Source: Mesorhizobium sp. SARCC-RB16n (GTDB lineage: Bacteria > Pseudomonadota > Alphaproteobacteria > Rhizobiales > Rhizobiaceae). Taken from it: a stretch of DNA of 58,425 nt. Position 1 is the first letter of the stretch; each line of letters begins with the position of its first letter. The position numbers and the translations under genes are program-made. Location: assembly GCF_008520305.1 (NCBI RefSeq), contig NZ_ML703256.1:1-58425 (forward strand). Reading direction: 5' to 3'. Below are positions 22,084 through 36,199 of this stretch, in pieces. Below the pieces are notes generated by a model. The model saw only the letters and a list, made by a program, of their open reading frames with translations, was not told the DNA's origin and searched no databases.

Positions 22084-22573
22084 GCGTCTGCCTGTGCTGG
22101 GAAAATCGCCGGGACCTTGACCGGTTTCATGACCCGCCCGCAAGAGCCAGACACAAGAAAACGGGTAAAGCCAGTGTCGGACTCGCGACGCCTCCAGAGA
22201 CCGAAGCTTACGTTTTGCAGCCGCTTCACGAAATTTTGTGTCGCGGCGCGGCCAAGTTTTTTGTGAATCGGTCTTGTGTGGGTCCTGGATTTCTGTCATA
22301 AAAATTTAGGACAGTAGTGCTGTCTTATTTTGTCGCACAAAACAGGCTGGATTGGCGTATCGTTTGGGCCACTCCGGCTTTTGCCGCGAGCGACAGGTAG
22401 ACGGACCAGCTCTGGCCTGTACGATACCAAATGTGAACCAGCGGCGCCCCGCTTGGTTCGGCGATTTCGCAAGACGTGCCGCAAGAATGAAGGGCGAGCT
22501 CAAGTGCTCGCCAAGGCAAACCAGCGCCCCCAGGCTGACCAATGCCAAGTGGCGCGGAACGGAGGATAGGACG
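22084..22573. other. Divergent promoter region of threonine aldolase and gltB
   Basis: I see no gene in this stretch. It holds a perfect inverted repeat GACAG-TAGTG-CTGTC (22310-22324) set in AT-rich sequence, a plausible operator of unknown regulator. The gltB ribosome site GGAGGATAGG is at 22561-22570. Open frames that enter from both genes have no family similarity I can recognise. Confidence 0.5.
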
Positions 22574-27307
<4,734 letters not shown>

Positions 27308-27448
27308 ATTTTGAGAATTGCCGGGGAGTCCAGGCTTCCCGGCCCCCTTCATCGACAGTTTGACCTCGGGCGCAAGGTTGCCATGGCTGCCTCAAGAGGT
27401 TAACGGGTGCGGCGAAAACCGTACCATCTGGACAGCAGGAACTGGACT

Positions 27449-28903
27449 ATGGGCAAGGTAACAGGCTTTCTCGAAATCGACCGGCAGGTGCATAAGTACC
27501 AGCCTGCCTCCGACCGCATCCGGCACTTTCGCGAGTTCACGCTGCCGATGTCGGACAAGGAGGTCGAGAAACAGGCCGCGCGCTGCATGGATTGCGGCAT
27601 TCCGTTCTGCCACGGGCCGACCGGCTGCCCGATCCACAACCAGATCCCGGATTGGAACGACCTCGTCTACAACAGGGACTGGGACAACGCGATCCGCAAT
27701 CTGCACTCGACCAACAACTTCCCGGAGTTCACCGGCCGCATCTGTCCGGCGCCCTGCGAGGAAGCCTGCACGCTGAACCTCGAGGACATCCCGGTCGCCA
27801 TCAAGACGGTGGAGCAGGCGATCGCCGACAAGGCGTACGAGACCGGCCATATCAGGCCCTATCCGCCGGAGAAGAAGACCGGCAAGCGGGTCGCCATCAT
27901 CGGCTCCGGCCCGGCCGGCATGGCGGCCGCCCAGCAGCTTGGCCGCGCCGGCCACGACGTGCATGTCTATGAGCGCGAGAGCCGCCCCGGCGGGCTGATG
28001 CGCTACGGCATTCCCGACTTCAAGATCGAGAAGCACTATATCGACCGGCGCATCGAACAGATGCAGGGCGAGGGCGTCACCTTCCATTGCGGCGTCAATG
28101 TCGGCGTCGACAAGCCCGTCGCGGAACTCCTCGCCGAACATGATGCCGTGCTCTATTGCGGCGGTTCGGAAACGCCGCGCGCTGCCGGCATTCCCGGCGA
28201 TGATCTCGGCGGCGTGCATGACGCAATGCCCTATCTGGTGCAGCAGAACCGCCGCGTCGGCGGCGAACCGATCCAGTCCGTGGCGTGGCCGTCGCACCCG
28301 ATCATCGCAGGGGGCCAGCATGTCGTCGTCGTCGGCGGCGGCGATACCGCCTCCGACTGCGTCGGCACCGCCTTCCGCCAGGGCGCGGTGCGCGTCACCC
28401 AGCTCGATATCCGCCCGCAGCCGCCCGAGAAGGAAGACAAGCTCTCCGTCTGGCCCTACTGGGCGACCAAGATGCGCACCTCGTCCTCGCAGGCCGAGGG
28501 CGCCGAACGTGAATTCCAGGTGGCGACGCTCGAATTCATCGGCGAGGAAGGCCAGCTTACGGGCGTGAAGTGCTGCGAGGTCGACGAGAAGCGCAAGCCG
28601 ATCCCCGGCACGGAATTCGTCATCCGCGCCGATCTCGCCTTCATCGCCATCGGCTTTGCCGGCCCGGCGATGGCGGGCGTTGCGGCGGAGCTGGAGGGTG
28701 AGATGAAGATCACCACCGACAGCCGTCGTTCCCGGAATGTCGAGGCCAACGACCGCGACTACAGGACCAGCGTCGACCGGCTCTACGCTGCGGGCGATGT
28801 GCGCCGCGGCCAGTCGCTGGTCGTCTGGGCGATCCGCGAAGGCCGCCAGGCGGCACGCTCGATCGACGAGGCGCTGATGGGGACGACCGTCCTGCCGCGT
28901 TAA
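27449..28903 (+). CDS. gltD: Glutamate synthase small subunit
   Basis: A 484-residue flavoprotein beta subunit that passes electrons from NADPH through FAD and 4Fe-4S centres to GltB. The N-terminal iron-sulfur Cys set is [20 protein letters not shown] and continues with [12 protein letters not shown]. The FAD motif is [16 protein letters not shown] and the NADPH motif [13 protein letters not shown]. The start at 27449 is preceded by GCAGGAAC. Its stop codon TAA overlaps, on the opposite strand, the stop of the DUF459 gene (shared TTAA), so there is no space for a separate terminator. Confidence 0.97.
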   Translation: MGKVTGFLEIDRQVHKYQPASDRIRHFREFTLPMSDKEVEKQAARCMDCGIPFCHGPTGCPIHNQIPDWNDLVYNRDWDNAIRNLHSTNNFPEFTGRICPAPCEEACTLNLEDIPVAIKTVEQAIADKAYETGHIRPYPPEKKTGKRVAIIGSGPAGMAAAQQLGRAGHDVHVYERESRPGGLMRYGIPDFKIEKHYIDRRIEQMQGEGVTFHCGVNVGVDKPVAELLAEHDAVLYCGGSETPRAAGIPGDDLGGVHDAMPYLVQQNRRVGGEPIQSVAWPSHPIIAGGQHVVVVGGGDTASDCVGTAFRQGAVRVTQLDIRPQPPEKEDKLSVWPYWATKMRTSSSQAEGAEREFQVATLEFIGEEGQLTGVKCCEVDEKRKPIPGTEFVIRADLAFIAIGFAGPAMAGVAAELEGEMKITTDSRRSRNVEANDRDYRTSVDRLYAAGDVRRGQSLVVWAIREGRQAARSIDEALMGTTVLPR

Positions 28904-30129
28904 GGGCTGATCGCCGTCGTGGTATCGGCGGCCGCCGTGGCTGCCGGACTTGCCTTCGGCGGCCAGGAGAAATCATCGGCGCGCCCAGGCGAAGCCTCCG
29001 GCGCTTTGCCCTCGATCACCAGCCTTTCCCCGGGAAGAGCTGGATTGGCCTTCGGCGGCGGTGCGGCGCCGAGCAATTCTGTGCCGCCGTCGAGCGCGGG
29101 ATCGCTGAGCAGCATGGGTTGGGTGCGATCGATGACGATGGGCGCGGCCGCCGGAGCCGGTGCTTCGACGGGTGCGCCCGCCGGCGCGACTGCCGGCGCC
29201 ACGCTTCCCGGCGCGGCCAGTCCAAGGATCTTCAGCAGCGGCTTTTCGGTATAGAAGGCGAGCTTGCGCTTGCCGGCCTTGGACACGTTGATGCCGTCAT
29301 CGGCGCGCAGCCGCACGGGCTGGCCGTTCATGTCGGGGCCGTTGGTGATGAAGGCACCGTTCTCGTCGACGAAGCCGTCCCAGACATCGACGAATTCGCC
29401 GCCGTGGCTTTCGGCCGCCTTGTGGTAGATATCGTTGAAGGCCAGCATGTCGGAGGTCATCTTCGGCACCCGGAAGGCGGGCATGCCGACCCACAGGAAA
29501 GGCACCTTGGCGGTGGCGATTGCCTTCCCGAACTCATCGGTACGGCGCTCGTATTCCTTGGTCCAGTTTTCCGAGCGTGGCTGCTCGCGCACGTCGCCGA
29601 CCTTCATCTGCTGGCGGTCGTTCGACCCAAGCATGATGACCACGACGGCGGGTTTTTCGGTTTCGATCAGCGGTTTGATCTGTTCGGGCCAGTTGTAGAA
29701 ATCATCGCGCACGAAGCCTGACGAGCCATTGCTGCGGACAACGATCCTGACACCGCCATTCTCGGCGAAAGCCTCGTCCAGACCCTCGGCGAGGCCCGCC
29801 GCCATGAAATCGCCGACTACTAGGACGGTGCGGGCGTCCGGCGCCTTTTCGACCACGGGCGTTGCCGGCTCCGCCGGCGGGCGAGGCGCACGAGGTTTTT
29901 TCTTCGGCTTAGGCCTCGCCTGCTGAATGTCCTGCGGCGGCTCGATGCGCTCGCTGCGGTGTGGAAACAGAAGGTCGCGCAACGACCAGCCCCGGCTCTG
30001 CTGCGGCTGCTCCTGCGCCATGGCTGGGGCATGGACGGCGCCGGCCACGGCAATGGCGAGCACCGCGAAGGCCAGGATCAGCACCGGCATGCGACGAACG
30101 AACGTCCCGATGCGCGCAGGCCAAACCAA
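28900..30129 (-). CDS. DUF459 family SGNH-fold protein, secreted, catalytic residues degenerate
   Basis: A 409-residue protein of the DUF459 (SGNH/GDSL hydrolase superfamily) group. An N-terminal membrane or signal segment (about residues 14-38, ending APAMAQ) and a Pro/Lys-rich linker precede the hydrolase fold, so it acts in the periplasm or at the envelope. Block I reads VVGDFMAAGL with Phe where GDS hydrolases have the Ser nucleophile. Block III GSND is intact. The last block reads DDGINVSKAG with Asn where Asp-x-x-His is usual. It may therefore be a binding protein rather than an esterase. It follows the lytic transglycosylase gene by 31 bp, implying a peptidoglycan-related role. The C-terminal 110 residues are Ala/Pro-rich. 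Confidence 0.82.
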   Translation of the reverse strand: MVWPARIGTFVRRMPVLILAFAVLAIAVAGAVHAPAMAQEQPQQSRGWSLRDLLFPHRSERIEPPQDIQQARPKPKKKPRAPRPPAEPATPVVEKAPDARTVLVVGDFMAAGLAEGLDEAFAENGGVRIVVRSNGSSGFVRDDFYNWPEQIKPLIETEKPAVVVIMLGSNDRQQMKVGDVREQPRSENWTKEYERRTDEFGKAIATAKVPFLWVGMPAFRVPKMTSDMLAFNDIYHKAAESHGGEFVDVWDGFVDENGAFITNGPDMNGQPVRLRADDGINVSKAGKRKLAFYTEKPLLKILGLAAPGSVAPAVAPAGAPVEAPAPAAAPIVIDRTQPMLLSDPALDGGTELLGAAPPPKANPALPGERLVIEGKAPEASPGRADDFSWPPKASPAATAAADTTTAISP

Positions 30130-30160
30130 TCGCTCCCTCCCTACTCAACTCCGTCAGGCT

Positions 30161-31384
30161 CTATTTCTGCCTGAGCCATTTCAGCACTTCCAAGCTCGGA
30201 TAGCCATCCTGGGTCAAGCCGACCTTTGCCTGATAGGCCATGATGGCCGTTTTCGAGCCGTCGCCGATCTTGCCGTCGAATTTGCCATCATAAAGGCCAT
30301 GCTGGGAAAGCCGCTTCTGCAGCTCCTGCCGTTCCTCGAAGCTGAGCTTGGTGAAAGGCCGCTTCCAGTCCTGGACCAGGCCGTTGCCGCCGGCGATCTC
30401 ATCGGCAAGCAGACCGACGGCGAGCGCGTATTTGTCGGCATTGTTGTAGGCCTTGATGACCGAGAAATTCCTGATCATCAGGAAGGCCGGTCCACCACGG
30501 CCATCCGGCACTTTCAGCGTCGCCTTGTCGGTGAGATTCTTGAACGGCTTGCCGCTGGCCCTGACGACGCCGAGCGCCTGCCATTGCGCCAGCGTCTTCG
30601 ATCCGCCCGGCAATTTGCCGGCCGGCAACGTGACTTCGTAGCCCCAGGTCTTGCCGGCCTGCCAGCCATTCTTCTTGAGCAGGTTGGCTGATGTTGCCAG
30701 CGCATCGGGAATGGAGTTCCAGATGTCGCGCTTGCCATTGCCGTCCATGTCGACGGCATAATGCTGGTAGCTGGTCGGGATGAACTGGGTCTGGCCCATG
30801 GCACCCGCCCAGGAGCCCATCAGGTGGCTTTCGTCGATGTCGCCGGTCTGCAGGATCTTCAGCGCAGCGACGAGTTGCGTGCGGGCATATTTCGAGCGCT
30901 TCGAATCGCCATAGGCAAGTGTCGCCAGCGAACGGATGACATTGCGCATGATGTCGTCACGCTTGAGGATCTCGCCATAGTTCGATTCCATCGACCAGAT
31001 GGCCAACAGCACGTAGCGGTCGACGCCGAACCTTGCCTCGATCCTATCCAGCCAAGGCTTCCACTTCTTCGCCATCTGCTGCCCGGCGGCGACGGACTGG
31101 TCGTGGACGCGGTTGTCGAAATAATCCCAGGCGGGGGCGGTGAACTCGGGCTGAGTGCGCGCCTTTTCCAGCACCACCGGATCGGGCTCGTTGATGCCCC
31201 GGAAGGCCTGGTCGTACACGGCGCCGGAAACGCCGCCCGCCACGGCGGTGGCGCGGAAGCCGGCGACCCATTGCCGGAACCCGGCGTCGGCGAAAGCCGG
31301 CCCGGTGGGGATGAGCAAAGCGAGCGAGAGGCTGGCTGCCGTCATGGCGCTGGTAAAACGTTTTGCGGCATTGCGAACGGACAT
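30161..31384 (-). CDS. Lytic murein transglycosylase, MltB-like, with peptidoglycan-binding domain
   Basis: A 407-residue secreted enzyme that cleaves the MurNAc-GlcNAc bond of peptidoglycan with formation of anhydro-MurNAc. A signal peptide covers about residues 1-33 (ALLIPTGPAFA). The SLT2/MltB catalytic domain has the Glu in WSMESNYGEI and the downstream GAMGQTQFIPTSYQHYAVD. The C-terminal domain of about 60 residues (QELQKRLSQHGLYDGKFDG onward) is a peptidoglycan-binding domain 1. I start at 31384 with AAGGAGGAAAAG just before. It forms a two-gene operon with the DUF459 protein. Confidence 0.93.
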   Translation of the reverse strand: MSVRNAAKRFTSAMTAASLSLALLIPTGPAFADAGFRQWVAGFRATAVAGGVSGAVYDQAFRGINEPDPVVLEKARTQPEFTAPAWDYFDNRVHDQSVAAGQQMAKKWKPWLDRIEARFGVDRYVLLAIWSMESNYGEILKRDDIMRNVIRSLATLAYGDSKRSKYARTQLVAALKILQTGDIDESHLMGSWAGAMGQTQFIPTSYQHYAVDMDGNGKRDIWNSIPDALATSANLLKKNGWQAGKTWGYEVTLPAGKLPGGSKTLAQWQALGVVRASGKPFKNLTDKATLKVPDGRGGPAFLMIRNFSVIKAYNNADKYALAVGLLADEIAGGNGLVQDWKRPFTKLSFEERQELQKRLSQHGLYDGKFDGKIGDGSKTAIMAYQAKVGLTQDGYPSLEVLKWLRQK

Positions 31385-31595
31385 CTTTTCCTCCTTCTCT
31401 GTCTCAGGAAAGACCATTCATCGCCGAACCGGGTTAGGAATTGGTTTACCATAGGTGGCGCTTGGAACGAAAAGACACCTCGACGCTTTAACCGGTGGAA
31501 GTTTCCCTCAGCCGCTCCAGTAATCTTCGATTCCGGCGTGAAAATGTCGCGAGACGGGGATTGCGGAGCTGGCCAGCAAACGGATAATTGAAAGT

Positions 31596-32501
31596 ATGAA
31601 GAGAGTTCGCAAGGCAGTTTTTCCGGTCGCCGGTCTCGGCACGCGGTTTCTCCCGGCCACCAAGGCGGTTCCCAAGGAGATGCTGACCGTCGTCGACAGG
31701 CCGGTCATCCAGTATGTCGTCGATGAGGCGCGCGAGGCGGGCATCGAGCATTTCATCTTCGTCACCGGCCGCAACAAGGCGGTCATCGAGGATCATTTCG
31801 ATATCCAGTTCGAGCTCTATGACACGCTGGCACAGCGCGGCAAGGACGAGCAGCTTGCCCGGCTGCAACGGCTGCAGCCGTTGCCGGGGCAGACCAGTTT
31901 CACCCGCCAGCAGGTGCCTATGGGGCTCGGCCATGCCGTCTGGTGCGCGCGCGAACTGGTCGGCGACGAGCCTTTCGCCCTGCTGTTGCCCGACATGATC
32001 ATGCAGTCGGAAAAGAGCTGCACGAAGGCGATGGTCGAACTCTATGAGGAAACCGGCAACAACATCATTGCCGTGCAGGAATGCGACCCGGCGGAGGCCC
32101 ACAAATACGGCATCGTCGGTCGCGGCGAAGACACGCATCACGGCTTCCGCATCACCGAAATGGTGGAAAAGCCGAAGACCGGCACGGCGCCGTCCAATCT
32201 CTACATCAATGGCCGCTATATTCTGCAGCCCGAGATCTTTGGGATTCTGGAAGGTCAGGAGAAGGGTGCCGGCAACGAGATTCAGCTCACCGACGCGATG
32301 CTGAAGCTGGAGAAGCAGCAGGCCTTCTACGGCTACCACTATAAGGGCCGCACCTTCGATTGCGGTTCGCCGGAAGGTTTTGTCGAGGCCAATGTCGCCT
32401 TCGCGCTGTGGCGCAACGACATGAACCAGAACATGGCCGGCGTCATCCGCACGCTGCTCGACGAGATGAAGCCCTCCGAGCGCCGCGGGGCAGCATTTTA
32501 G
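31596..32501 (+). CDS. galU: UTP--glucose-1-phosphate uridylyltransferase
   Basis: A 301-residue nucleotidyltransferase making UDP-glucose for exopolysaccharide, LPS and glucan synthesis (also called ExoN in rhizobia). It begins [20 protein letters not shown] with the nucleotide-binding loop. It continues [20 protein letters not shown] and VMVEKPKTG-like [14 protein letters not shown], and the C-terminal [10 protein letters not shown] block is present. Length is typical. It is monocistronic and divergent from the lytic transglycosylase; its stop is 20 bp from the convergent beta-barrel gene. Confidence 0.95.
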   Translation: MKRVRKAVFPVAGLGTRFLPATKAVPKEMLTVVDRPVIQYVVDEAREAGIEHFIFVTGRNKAVIEDHFDIQFELYDTLAQRGKDEQLARLQRLQPLPGQTSFTRQQVPMGLGHAVWCARELVGDEPFALLLPDMIMQSEKSCTKAMVELYEETGNNIIAVQECDPAEAHKYGIVGRGEDTHHGFRITEMVEKPKTGTAPSNLYINGRYILQPEIFGILEGQEKGAGNEIQLTDAMLKLEKQQAFYGYHYKGRTFDCGSPEGFVEANVAFALWRNDMNQNMAGVIRTLLDEMKPSERRGAAF

Positions 32502-32521
32502 GGTATTTGGTGCGCACGCCT

Positions 32522-34306
32522 TCAGCGCTGCACTTTCACGCCGAGATAGATGCTGTTGGCGGTGTAGTCGCGGCCGGGCAGGTTGCTGGTCAGTTTTTCG
32601 GTTCTGACCCGGGTGGTGAGGCCCGCATAGCGGTTCAGCCACCAGGTCAGGCCGGCCTCGGCGCTCAATATCCTGTCATGGCCGTCGATGCCGACATAGT
32701 CGCGCCAATCCAGGCCGAGAGCCGCATTCGCGGTGAGATTGGCACGGATCAGGCGTTCGGCCGTCAGGCGTCCGGAGTAGAGGATATCGCCGCTTTCACC
32801 TGATGTGGTCGTTGTCTCGACCGTGGTCTTGCCGGTCAGGCCGATCGTGGTGCCGCGCTGCGGCGACCATTTGAGGTCGGCGTTGACGGTGGCACCCGAA
32901 ATCGCTTCCAGGCTTTTGTCGTCGATCGCCTCCCTGAGCCAGCCGGCCGAGAATTCACCCGACAGCTTCTCACCCATGTCGAGTTGAAGGCCGGCGCGGG
33001 CGCCGAGGCGCGTCGAGGAGCGCTCGAAGCCTTCATTGTCGATGCGCTGGTCGTAAGCCCGGCGGCCGACCTCGATTTCGGTGAAGGGCGTGAGCGCCGG
33101 GGAGATCTCGTAACCGGTGCGCAAGGTTGCGGTGTAGAGCGTGTTGTCTTGATCTTTCTGCGACAGCGAGGTGCCGTCCGAGAGCTTGGCGTCACCGTAG
33201 AAGTCATGCGAGACGGCGCCGGTCAATGTGTATCGCATCTTGCCGATGGCCTTCTCGACGCCGATGCTGCCGTCGATCGTCTGCCGCAGCGGCTGGGTGC
33301 TTACGCCGGCAATGGCATCCGGCGAAGACGCGGATTCCGGCACGGCTTCGTAGCCGAGCTTGGCGATGGCGCGCAGTTCCTTGTCGAGATCGACGTTGAG
33401 CTGGCCTTCGATGCGGCCCTGCGCATCGTGAACCGGGTAGCCCGATACGGTTTCGCGAAAAATGCCGTAGCCGTCGATGGTCGCGGAGTTTTCGCGCCAG
33501 TCGGATGCGGCGGTAAAGCGCAGCGCCGTCTCGGACAGCAACGCCGATGTGCCGGCACTGCTCGAATCGCCATTCGTGGTGGCCGTCAGCCCCTGTTCGA
33601 TCGTCGGCCGGATGACGAAGGTGCCCCATTTGACGCCGGTAGCGGCGAACGGATCGTCCTCTGGTTTCTTGTTCTGGCCCTCGATCGCGGCGGTGCGCTC
33701 GGCGCCGGCGTCGAGTTTCTGCCTGTCCACACTGTCGATGGTAAGTGCACGGCGGTTGGCGGCTTCCTGGTCCGCCGCGGTGCTGTCGGTGTCGTCCGTC
33801 GTCGCCGTGGCTGCTGTCGTGGAGGTGGTGGTTGGATCCGTAGCCGCCGTGGTGCTCTTTTTTTTCTTCGACTTGTCGGCGGCCTTGTCCTTTGCCTTGT
33901 CGGCCGCGTTCTGCCTGGCGGTCGAAGTTCGGCGCGGCTTGGGCGGCGCGGGCGTGTCGGCGGAGGCATCGTCGCTGGCCTGGGGCGGGTCGAAGACGCT
34001 GGTGCTCGAGTTCGCGGCGTCCGTATCGTCAGGCACGGCGCCGGCGCTGGCCGGCAGATAGGTGCGTGCCGGCGCGTTGTCCTGCGCGGCAGCGTTGGCA
34101 GCCGCTTGCTGGGCAAGAACCAGGCTTCTCGCCTTGCGCTGTTGGTCGGACAGGATCGCCGATTCGGACACTTCACCGCGCAGTTCCGTTTCCTGGGCAT
34201 GAAGTTGTGCAGCGCGCAGCAAGGCAAGGATGCTGGTCGCCAGCAGCAACGCGCAGACCGCCTTGCCCCGTCGTCCTCTCAATTTTTCTGGCTGGACCCC
34301 GGACAT
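32522..34306 (-). CDS. Outer membrane beta-barrel protein (BBP2-type porin-like)
   Basis: A 594-residue predicted outer membrane protein. After a signal sequence (about residues 12-38, ending QLHAQ) comes a disordered Ala/Thr/Asp/Lys-rich stretch of about 170 residues. A C-terminal barrel of about 380 residues follows, with alternating amphipathic strands such as LTGAVSHDFYGDAK and FTEIEVGRRAYDQ, ending in the aromatic/hydrophobic IYLGVKVQR. It resembles the rhizobial outer membrane beta-barrel family without known substrate. The annotated start is an ATG; a GTG three codons upstream is possible. Codons of the linker are less regular than in the barrel. Confidence 0.82.
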   Translation of the reverse strand: MSGVQPEKLRGRRGKAVCALLLATSILALLRAAQLHAQETELRGEVSESAILSDQQRKARSLVLAQQAAANAAAQDNAPARTYLPASAGAVPDDTDAANSSTSVFDPPQASDDASADTPAPPKPRRTSTARQNAADKAKDKAADKSKKKKSTTAATDPTTTSTTAATATTDDTDSTAADQEAANRRALTIDSVDRQKLDAGAERTAAIEGQNKKPEDDPFAATGVKWGTFVIRPTIEQGLTATTNGDSSSAGTSALLSETALRFTAASDWRENSATIDGYGIFRETVSGYPVHDAQGRIEGQLNVDLDKELRAIAKLGYEAVPESASSPDAIAGVSTQPLRQTIDGSIGVEKAIGKMRYTLTGAVSHDFYGDAKLSDGTSLSQKDQDNTLYTATLRTGYEISPALTPFTEIEVGRRAYDQRIDNEGFERSSTRLGARAGLQLDMGEKLSGEFSAGWLREAIDDKSLEAISGATVNADLKWSPQRGTTIGLTGKTTVETTTTSGESGDILYSGRLTAERLIRANLTANAALGLDWRDYVGIDGHDRILSAEAGLTWWLNRYAGLTTRVRTEKLTSNLPGRDYTANSIYLGVKVQR

Positions 34307-34555
34307 CGCCACCACTGCTCGCGCGGCGCACGAGCGCCATACTTACCGAACCGTAAATGGGGATGGTTAACGGAGGGTTGAGGCGGCGCGCGCCATGGGC
34401 CCCGAACGCCGATTTCCAAAGGGGATCTTACGGCCGTCGTTGAGCTTCCTGTTCGTGCGCTTGTCGTTGTCCAATCGATCGCACGGGGTTTGGGCAATGG
34501 GTGCGGGGCCATTTCCGTTGGACAGGCGAGCGGCAAAGCGCTAATCGCATCATCC

Positions 34556-35557
34556 ATGCGTGCGAAATCCCTGGAAAAGAAGCCCTTGGACAGGCAAGCG
34601 TCGATCGAATCGGCGCTAAGAACGGTGGTAACCGAACAGGCCGGTATTGCGGCCCTTGCCGAGGCGCTTGAGAACGGACTGGCGGTACCCTTTGCCCAGG
34701 CCGTCGAGATGATCTCGAAGATCGAAGGCCGGCTGATCGTCACCGGTGTCGGCAAAAGCGGCCATATCGGTTCGAAGATCGCGGCGACGCTGGCCTCGAC
34801 CGGTACTCCGGCCTTTTTCGTCCATCCCGTCGAGGCCAATCACGGCGATCTCGGCATGATTGCCAAGGACGATGCCATCATCGCCATGTCGTGGTCGGGC
34901 GAAAGCCTCGAGCTTAAGGGTATCATCGCCTATTCCAGGCGCTTCTCCATTCCGCTTATCGCCATAACCGCTGGGGAGACATCGGCGCTGGCGCGCGCGG
35001 CCGACGTCGTGCTGCTTTTGCCGCGCACGCCCGAGGCCTGCCCGCATGGCCTGGCGCCGACGACGTCGACGCTGCTGCAGCTGGTCGTCGGCGACGCGCT
35101 GGCGATCGCGCTGCTCGAGGCGCGCGGCTTCACGCCGGACCATTTCCGCACCTTCCATCCCGGCGGCCAGCTCGGCGCCAACCTGACCATGGTCTCCGAG
35201 ATCATGCGGGTCGGTGACCAGATGCCGCTGGCGCTCCTCGGCACCAAGATGCCGGAAGCGGTGATGACGCTTTCGCAGAAGAAGGTCGGCTGCGTCCTGA
35301 TCGTCGACGGGAATGGCGAATTGGCCGGGATCATCACCGATGGTGACGTGGCGCGCAACCTGGACCGCCACCTGGCCGACGTCATCGTCGACGAGGTGAT
35401 GACCCGCACGCCCAAGACGGTCGACCCGCAGACGCTTGCCGGCACGGCAATCGCGCTGCTCAACGAGCACAATATTGGTGCGCTGGTGGTAACCAAGAAC
35501 AACAGGCCTCTGGGCGTGGTGCACTTCCACGACCTGCTGCGCATCGGCGCAGCCTGA
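34556..35557 (+). CDS. kdsD: Arabinose-5-phosphate isomerase, KpsF/GutQ (KdsD) family
   Basis: A 333-residue enzyme converting ribulose-5-phosphate to arabinose-5-phosphate, the first step to KDO for lipid A core. An N-terminal SIS domain (VTGVGKSGHIGSKIAATLAS near residue 62, then SWSGESLELKGII) is followed by two CBS domains (about residues 210-333, including TDGDVARNL). Start 34556 gives the normal family length. The ribosome site is poor. A CtrA-like half-site in inverted orientation lies at 34361-34368, in the spacer shared with the divergent beta-barrel gene. The last base of its TGA stop is the first base of a 142-bp palindrome. Confidence 0.94.
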   Translation: MRAKSLEKKPLDRQASIESALRTVVTEQAGIAALAEALENGLAVPFAQAVEMISKIEGRLIVTGVGKSGHIGSKIAATLASTGTPAFFVHPVEANHGDLGMIAKDDAIIAMSWSGESLELKGIIAYSRRFSIPLIAITAGETSALARAADVVLLLPRTPEACPHGLAPTTSTLLQLVVGDALAIALLEARGFTPDHFRTFHPGGQLGANLTMVSEIMRVGDQMPLALLGTKMPEAVMTLSQKKVGCVLIVDGNGELAGIITDGDVARNLDRHLADVIVDEVMTRTPKTVDPQTLAGTAIALLNEHNIGALVVTKNNRPLGVVHFHDLLRIGAA

Positions 35558-35698
35558 GGTGTGCTGAGATTCAGGTGAGGCCGCCCTGCAAATGGCTGAT
35601 ACCTGTGCTTCCGGTGCTCACGTACGAAAAGTACGCTCCGCTCCGGTTCTCGGTATCAACCATTTTCGGCACGGCCTGACCTGAATCTCAGCACACCT
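35557..35698. repeat. 142-bp near-perfect palindrome between convergent genes
   Basis: The outer arms AGGTGTGCTGAGATTCAGGT (35557-35576) and their exact complement (35679-35698) are followed inward by matching segments AAATGGCTGATACC and GGTATCAACCATTT (one mismatch). At the exact centre is the hairpin tip CGTAC-GAAAA-GTACG (35621-35635). It is placed between the 3' ends of kdsD and nfeD, includes the last base of the kdsD stop, and could terminate transcription from both sides. It resembles a mobile MITE or palindromic repeat of rhizobia, but no target duplication is evident. Confidence 0.85.
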
Positions 35699-35713
35699 GC
35701 GCGTCGGCGCCAT

Positions 35714-36178
35714 TCAAACCTGCTCCACCGTCAATTCCAGATCGGTGTCCGCCGCGGCGGTGACGCGCACCTGGGTGCCTGCCGGCAGATCCGGACCGGA
35801 GACGCGCCATAGCGTGTCGCCGAGCTTGATGCGGCCACGGCCGTCACGGATCGGTTCGGCGAGCGTCGCCATCCTGCCGATCATCTGCGCACCACGGCGA
35901 TTGAGCAGCGGCTGGTCGGTCGGCTGGTCGCGCCCGCCCATGAGTTTCTTGCCGGCAAAGGCTGAAACCAGCGACAGCACGAGGAACAGGAGCACCTGGA
36001 CCTGCCATGTCCAGATGGAGGCATCCCAGACCAGCAGCGATACCGCGCCGACGATCAGGGCGGCGATGCCGATCCAAAGCATGAAGAAACCCGGCGCAAT
36101 GACCTCAACCACCAGCAGCACGAAGCCCAGAACCATCCAGTTCCACGGGCCTAGTTCAGAAACGATGCGATCGAGCAT
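35714..36178 (-). CDS. NfeD family membrane protein
   Basis: A 154-residue short NfeD protein. Three hydrophobic helices lie in the first 85 residues (MVLGFVLLVVEVIAPGFFML and following), and a C-terminal OB-fold domain follows (RMATLAEPIRDGRGRIKLGD). Short NfeD proteins are membrane partners of stomatin/SPFH proteins. The gene follows the SPFH gene by 21 bp, the classical pairing, so the two act as one complex in membrane quality control or microdomain organisation. Confidence 0.92.
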   Translation of the reverse strand: MLDRIVSELGPWNWMVLGFVLLVVEVIAPGFFMLWIGIAALIVGAVSLLVWDASIWTWQVQVLLFLVLSLVSAFAGKKLMGGRDQPTDQPLLNRRGAQMIGRMATLAEPIRDGRGRIKLGDTLWRVSGPDLPAGTQVRVTAAADTDLELTVEQV

Positions 36179-36199
36179 GGGAGTAACCCTCCTACGATC

